In this document: positions 60,344 to 64,000 of the stretch, piece after piece
How the letters are laid out: the number at the start of each line of letters is the position of its first letter
Numbering within the stretch: position 1 is the stretch's first letter
Assembly (NCBI RefSeq): GCF_003149245.1
Contig: NZ_QGDL01000007.1
Span: forward strand, 186,001 to 250,000
DNA from: Faecalicatena orotica
GTDB taxonomy: Bacteria; Bacillota; Clostridia; Lachnospirales; Lachnospiraceae
Length of the DNA stretch: 64,000 nt
Direction of reading: 5' to 3'
Translations under genes and position numbers: made by a program
Notes under the pieces: generated by a model
Seen by the model: the letters and a program-made list of their open reading frames with translations, nothing else
The model's database searches: none
What the model was told of the DNA's origin: nothing

Positions 60344-61594
60344 ATGAAAATGTATACTACTCCTGACAAAGCTAGTCGTTGGGAAGATATTAACTTCAAA
60401 ATGGCAGAGCAAAAGGTTAAAAAGCTGCAAAAGCGTATTGCTGTGGCTTTTGGGAACGATGATTTTGATAAAGTTGCATTGTTGCAGAATATGATAATAC
60501 ATTCGTTTTATGCTAAAGCCTTAGCGGTGAAAATAGTTACTTCTAATAGAGGCAGATACACTGCCGGAATTGATAATGTTGTATGGATTACTCCTGAGGA
60601 GAAATTTGATGCAATATACAATTTATCCCGTAGGGGTTATAAGGCTATGCCATTGAAACGGATATTCATACCGAAGTCCAATGGAGATATGCGACCTCTA
60701 AGTATACCTACGATGAAGGACAGAGCTATGCAGACTTTATATAAGTTTGTATTGGAACCAATCGCAGAGTTTACAGGTGATATGGATTCCTATGGCTTTC
60801 GTCTGAATCGTTCTGCTAAAGATGCAGTTGTAAGATATATTGATATACTATTGAACTTTCCATATCTTAAATGGGTTATGAAAACAGATATTAAATCATG
60901 TTTTGATAATATAAGCCATGAATGGGTGATGAAACATATCCCTATGGATAAAGAAATATTACTTAAATTTCTGAAATGTGGATATATGAGCCATTCGGTA
61001 TATCATCCGACTGAAAAAGGAGTCCCGCAAGGTGGGAGTATATCTAATGTCATTTGTAATATGGTTCTTGATGGGTTGGAAATTTGCCTTGATGACCACT
61101 TTGGCAGTTCTCTATATATGATTCGATATGCTGATGATATTGTCATCGTTGCTGATAGCCAAAAAATTTTGGTACAATCGGTTGTCGCTGTGATTGAGCA
61201 TTTCTTGTTGGAGCGTGGTTTACAACTCTCACAGGAGAAAACTATGGTTTCCCATGTGGAAAATGGAATCATTTTTCTCGGATTTGAGATATACCGAGAA
61301 AATAAAGTAGTAGTCTGTGTACCAGCAAGGAAAAGTGTAACTTCTCTAATGAGTAAAGTGGACTGTATTTTGTCTGCTGTATCAAAGGTATATTTTGATA
61401 AGATACCTGATGAAATACTGTGGAAGTTATGTAATTCCTTAAAATTGGTCATAAGGGGGTGGTTAAATTATTATGCAGATATAGTAACTACACAATCTCT
61501 TCGTGATGTAAAATATGAACTTGTTTCTCAAGTAAACAAATCAACAGGAGATAACCGCATTGCAGAATTTATAAAAAAACTTTTTAAAAAATAA
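60344..61594 (+). CDS. Group II-type reverse transcriptase/maturase, no endonuclease domain
   Basis: Reverse transcriptase of 416 residues. RT blocks in order: RIFIPKSNGDMRPLSIPTMK, KTDIKSCFDNISHEW, GVPQGGSISNVICNMVLD, catalytic MIRYADDIVIVAD and LGFEIYRENK. A maturase-like X domain follows, with IRGWLNYYADIV. The N-terminal ASRWEDINFKMAEQKVKKLQ matches intron-encoded proteins. The D and HNH endonuclease parts that usually follow are absent, and the gene ends at the X domain. G+C is well below that of the host genes. A ribosome site GAAAGGAGA lies 14 bases before the ATG. It could be an intron protein that has lost or never had its intron RNA, or a domesticated RT. A small gene follows after 15 bases. 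Confidence 0.85.
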   Translation: MKMYTTPDKASRWEDINFKMAEQKVKKLQKRIAVAFGNDDFDKVALLQNMIIHSFYAKALAVKIVTSNRGRYTAGIDNVVWITPEEKFDAIYNLSRRGYKAMPLKRIFIPKSNGDMRPLSIPTMKDRAMQTLYKFVLEPIAEFTGDMDSYGFRLNRSAKDAVVRYIDILLNFPYLKWVMKTDIKSCFDNISHEWVMKHIPMDKEILLKFLKCGYMSHSVYHPTEKGVPQGGSISNVICNMVLDGLEICLDDHFGSSLYMIRYADDIVIVADSQKILVQSVVAVIEHFLLERGLQLSQEKTMVSHVENGIIFLGFEIYRENKVVVCVPARKSVTSLMSKVDCILSAVSKVYFDKIPDEILWKLCNSLKLVIRGWLNYYADIVTTQSLRDVKYELVSQVNKSTGDNRIAEFIKKLFKK

Positions 61595-61609
61595 AAGGGG
61601 GACATAATA

Positions 61610-61849
61610 ATGTCAAAAATAATGAAAAAAAATAATGCAAGAGTCGAAGAAAGAGATTTCAGGGATTCCATCGAATTCTGGAGATACAAGGATGAAGTAC
61701 TTGGTGATATTTTAGAAGCACAAAACTATTTTATGGAAGTGATACTAGCAATTGAAGAAGTTCCATCACTAAGGATATTTGAACATTCATTGGTCTCAGG
61801 GTATGATGAACTTATTAAAGCAATATATGATCTTTGCTCCCCTAAATAG
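61610..61849 (+). CDS. Small acidic protein next to the RT
   Basis: Protein of 79 residues with no recognised family, behind AAGGGGGAC. It is mostly helical and acidic (SIEFWRYKDEVLGDILEAQN). It lies 15 bases after the RT gene on the same strand and before a terminator, so the two form an operon and the protein may assist the RT. Function unknown. Confidence 0.55.
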   Translation: MSKIMKKNNARVEERDFRDSIEFWRYKDEVLGDILEAQNYFMEVILAIEEVPSLRIFEHSLVSGYDELIKAIYDLCSPK

Positions 61850-61855
61850 AGATTT

Positions 61856-61899
61856 AACAGCCGTTAAAATCGAAAGCATTACGATTTCAACGGCTGTTT
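61856..61899 (+). terminator. Terminator after the RT operon
   Basis: AACAGCCGTT pairs with AACGGCTGTT and AAATCG with CGATTT, then TTTC. It has a loop of nine bases, so it is not a group II domain V (no GNRA tetraloop, wrong size). Confidence 0.7.
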
Positions 61900-62380
61900 C
61901 TTGTAGTGTTTTTGATGTAAAGAATACGTAAGTTCCTTCTGGCTCAAATCACATTTCTTTCGGTATTCTTTTTACCAATTCAGGACTTATCATTCTTTGT
62001 TCCCATATGTTCACTACCTTTACACATAGTATTAGCGAGTATTAATATATATCTAATAATATTAGGTGTTGATTTCAGTTAGTAATTGTTTCATAGTAGA
62101 TATCCCTTTCTCTTAGGCGTAATCTCCTTTTTAACCCTGTTATGCTATTACCTTGGTAATTCTCCACACAAGTAATGTTCTTTTCATCTAGGTTAGATGT
62201 CCTTTGTTCTACATGGTAATCTGACAGTTTCAGAATACTTACGCTGAACAAAATGAAAACAGTCTTAGAATGGCTCTGCATATATACAAGGTTTTTATAG
62301 GGATTTCTAGATTTTGATGGGTGTTTATCTATAAAACAATGTATAATTATCAACCTATATATTTCGTTTGTGAAAATCTA
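61900..62380. other. AT-rich stretch with no clear gene
   Basis: About 480 bases. The only long frame (62075-62353, minus) has no ribosome site and no known domain, and I do not call it. There may be decayed sequence or a recombination region. Confidence 0.35.
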
Positions 62381-62725
62381 CTATGATGATATTTTTTGTA
62401 TTTCTTTTTCCTGATGATTTATCCGTACAAAGACTTTGCATTGTTCAATACAAATGTACTTCTGTTCTTCTGTTAAAGAACGAAAAATCCGCAGTAATTC
62501 ACTTTCTTGATGTGTATTAGTTTTTTTCGTACAGTGATCTAACAGATAATCAATAGAAACATCGAAATACTCTGCTAATAGTTTTAAAGTAGAAAAATCT
62601 GGTTCACGTGTATTCTGAACGTAACTTCCCATTGTAGACGGAGCTATGTTTAAATATGTAGCCAATTCTTTTTGCGTCATATTCCGTTCTTCAATCAAAG
62701 TACGTAAGTTATTGCCAAAACTCAT
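62381..62725 (-). CDS. XRE-family repressor
   Basis: Regulator of 114 residues, start 62725 with GGAGG seven bases ahead. The N-terminal helix-turn-helix (1-65) has MTQKELATYLNIAPSTMGSY and EPDFSTLKLLAEYFDVSIDY, a phage-like Cro/CI signature. The C-terminal 45 residues (LTEEQKYICIEQCKVFVRIN) are a helix for dimers. It is divergent from the glycosylase-like gene. Two identical 16-base repeats lie between them and over that gene's promoter, so it is the likely repressor of that gene and its partner. Confidence 0.9.
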   Translation of the reverse strand: MSFGNNLRTLIEERNMTQKELATYLNIAPSTMGSYVQNTREPDFSTLKLLAEYFDVSIDYLLDHCTKKTNTHQESELLRIFRSLTEEQKYICIEQCKVFVRINHQEKEIQKISS

Positions 62726-62783
62726 GTCATTTACCTCCTATCTCTCTCACATTTTAATTGATAGGTATTGTAATTTCCCTAGT

Positions 62784-62826
62784 AACTACTATACGAGTTG
62801 ACAAACTACTATACGAGTTATAGAAT
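62784..62826 (+). promoter_or_regulatory. Promoter of the glycosylase-like gene with two operators
   Basis: TTGACA (62798-62803), 17-base spacer and TAGAAT (62821-62826). The repeat AACTACTATACGAGTT occurs at 62784-62799 and again at 62804-62819, exactly filling the spacer. Each repeat is a dyad AACT-NN-TATA-NN-AGTT. This fits a repressor that blocks RNA polymerase binding. Confidence 0.75.
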
Positions 62827-62878
62827 ATAATTAACATATCTTACTTTTTAAAAATCATACAAAAGAGAGGAAATCACA

Positions 62879-63733
62879 ATGAGAGCATACATAGAGAATA
62901 TTAGCAAAATAGTCGAACAAATGGATATTCAGTTACGAACAAATCTATTAATAAAGGATGGTCAGATTCAAGAGAAAAAATTGTGGGAAAATACGTATAT
63001 TAAACACCAAAAAGATAGGCGAGATAGAAAAGAGGGATTTTCCATTAGCGACCACATCCGAGGGATGGTGTATGCAATGTTAAGTTCAGGGATTGCATGG
63101 GAACGGGTTGAAAATAGTATTGATATATTGACCGGAAAAATAGAAACAATAGATGAAATCTTTCATCAATATAATCCTCAGATACTATTGGAATGTTCTC
63201 CAGAAGAATTAAGTGATAAAGTAAAGCATCTTCACTGTGCAAGTCAGAGTACAAAAAAGCAAATGAACGGATTGATACATACAAACATTGAGAAGTTAAT
63301 GCAGTTAGAAAAAGAATACGATAGTATTGACGGTTTTTATCAAAGATTTATTGATAAAGACAGTTCATACAAAACATTGATAAAAACACTTTCCGATTCC
63401 GACAGTGTGAATAAAATGGTAGAAATGGGAGAAGCCTTAAACGCTGAATATTTGCGTAATGTAGGTTATGACATGGCAAAACCTGACAGGCATATCCGAA
63501 GAATTTTAGGAAGTAATGTACTAGCTTGTTCAGAACATGAAATAGTTCCATTATTTCAAACCTTTGATATAGTCAAAGATATTGCAGATGAATTAGGAAA
63601 ATCTGTGGCAGAGGTTGATTATATTCTATGGTCTTACTGCTCAAAAGGTTATGGGGAAGTATGTACAGTAATTAACCCCAAGTGTAGTATATGCGTTGCC
63701 AGACAGATTTGTAGAAAACATGTTGAAAAATAA
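62879..63733 (+). CDS. HhH-GPD-like protein with EndoIII-type 4Fe-4S motif
   Basis: Protein of 284 residues, behind GAGAGG. The first half (about 1-150) is helical and unassigned. The second half has NVGYDMAKPDRHIRRILG near residue 200: a hairpin-like loop followed by Asp203 in PDRH, where HhH-GPD DNA glycosylases have a catalytic Asp in VDTHV or DRHV. The C-terminus carries C262-x6-C269-x2-C272-x5-C278, exactly the spacing of the cluster loop of endonuclease III and MutY. So it is probably a DNA-damage or modified-base enzyme. The repressor next to it, tight promoter control and island location suggest a phage-defence or element-maintenance role, but no catalytic activity is proven. Confidence 0.6.
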   Translation: MRAYIENISKIVEQMDIQLRTNLLIKDGQIQEKKLWENTYIKHQKDRRDRKEGFSISDHIRGMVYAMLSSGIAWERVENSIDILTGKIETIDEIFHQYNPQILLECSPEELSDKVKHLHCASQSTKKQMNGLIHTNIEKLMQLEKEYDSIDGFYQRFIDKDSSYKTLIKTLSDSDSVNKMVEMGEALNAEYLRNVGYDMAKPDRHIRRILGSNVLACSEHEIVPLFQTFDIVKDIADELGKSVAEVDYILWSYCSKGYGEVCTVINPKCSICVARQICRKHVEK

Positions 63734-63742
63734 AGGGGGATT

Positions 63743-64000
63743 ATGATGGTTGAAAATAAATATTTATTATACTCTCATTACGGCATAAAAGAAAATGCTA
63801 CCTGTTCAGAGATCATAGTAAGGGCTGCGAAAAAATCTTATCTGGAATTTTGCAGAAGGGTTTCATTCGAGAAAAATATATCTGTAGATGACAGACGAAC
63901 GTTTGAGTTTGAAGTTGAGAAGTTACTGGCTAATATGATTCCAAGATTAATAGAAGAAATCGTAAATGAGGATGAAAATCAAGAGTTATTTGACAGAAAA
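63743..64000 (+). CDS. Unknown protein, 3' partial
   Basis: ATG 63743 (or 63746) behind AAAGGGGGA, nine bases after the stop of the glycosylase-like gene, and open to the window edge. The visible 86 residues begin MMVENKYLLYSHYGIKENAT and are charged and helical. I do not recognise a family. It is in an operon with the glycosylase-like gene and could be its partner. Confidence 0.7.
   Translation, partial: MMVENKYLLYSHYGIKENATCSEIIVRAAKKSYLEFCRRVSFEKNISVDDRRTFEFEVEKLLANMIPRLIEEIVNEDENQELFDRK

Noticed and set aside
60344-61594. Diversity-generating retroelement
   Set aside because: The RT carries group II features and a maturase-like X domain, and I saw no template/variable repeat pair or Avd-like gene.
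60027-62000. A complete group II intron around the RT gene
   Set aside because: I found no convincing intron 5' end and no domain V hairpin with a GNRA tetraloop near the ORF end. The hairpin at 61856-61899 is a better fit for a terminator.
62075-62353. 92-residue minus-strand ORF in the island
   Set aside because: It has no ribosome site and no recognised motif, and its composition fits non-coding AT-rich DNA.
1-64000. CRISPR array, rRNA or tRNA genes
   Set aside because: Reading both strands I saw no regular repeat-spacer pattern and no rRNA or tRNA signatures.

Overview
The window looks like a chromosomal segment of a spore-forming anaerobic Lachnospiraceae-type Clostridium (Bacillota). 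This rests on moderate G+C, AGGAGG ribosome sites, meso-diaminopimelate dehydrogenase, a CarD-like regulator, two glycine-radical or ferredoxin-type anaerobic enzymes, a SleC-like spore peptidoglycan protein and lineage-typical intergenic palindromes. The species is not identified. No rRNA, tRNA or CRISPR array was seen.

Layout. 1-13 kb: the 3' part of a large FtsX-type permease, an ArsR/ArsP-like metalloid efflux pair with two matching operators and a small palindromic element between operator and gene, a two-component system, small metabolic genes, a decayed PD-(D/E)XK transposase and a second palindromic element. 12.8-28.4 kb: a Crp-type regulator with a divergent transporter, then a long co-directional nucleoside salvage block: YjjI-type glycyl radical enzyme and its YjjW activase, BmpA-type lipoprotein with ABC transporter, a second Crp-type regulator, uridine and purine nucleoside phosphorylases, deoC, cdd, deoB, add and a HAD phosphatase. 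Imported nucleosides would be split to bases and deoxyribose phosphate, and deoB and deoC would feed glycolysis. The yjjI promoter has a Crp/Fnr-like palindrome centred at -41.5.

28.6-43.6 kb: cold shock protein, CarD-like regulator, heavy-metal-binding protein, MarR-MATE, a two-component system convergent with an ABC exporter, ddh, TetR-nucleoside phosphorylase, XdhC-MATE and an isolated pair of bacterial microcompartment shell proteins with no enzyme genes. 43.7-53.9 kb: PdaA-like deacetylase, HAD, D-2-hydroxyacid dehydrogenase, the aroF-aroB-aroE operon, an AraC regulator divergent from cidA/lrgB genes, and a ClC channel. Several GGGGTC(T/A)GACCCC palindromes lie at gene ends here. 54-59 kb: the conserved pyrH-frr-uppS-cdsA-dxr-rseP operon.

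59.1 kb to the end: a SleC-like spore peptidoglycan gene is cut off at about 59819 by AT-rich foreign DNA running past the window. This island carries a group II-type reverse transcriptase without a recognisable intron, a small partner ORF, an XRE repressor, and a divergent gene with an endonuclease III-type 4Fe-4S motif and a helix-hairpin-helix glycosylase-like region, followed by a partial unknown gene. The promoter of that gene pair is covered by two perfect repressor-like repeats. This is the best candidate in the window for an undescribed system.
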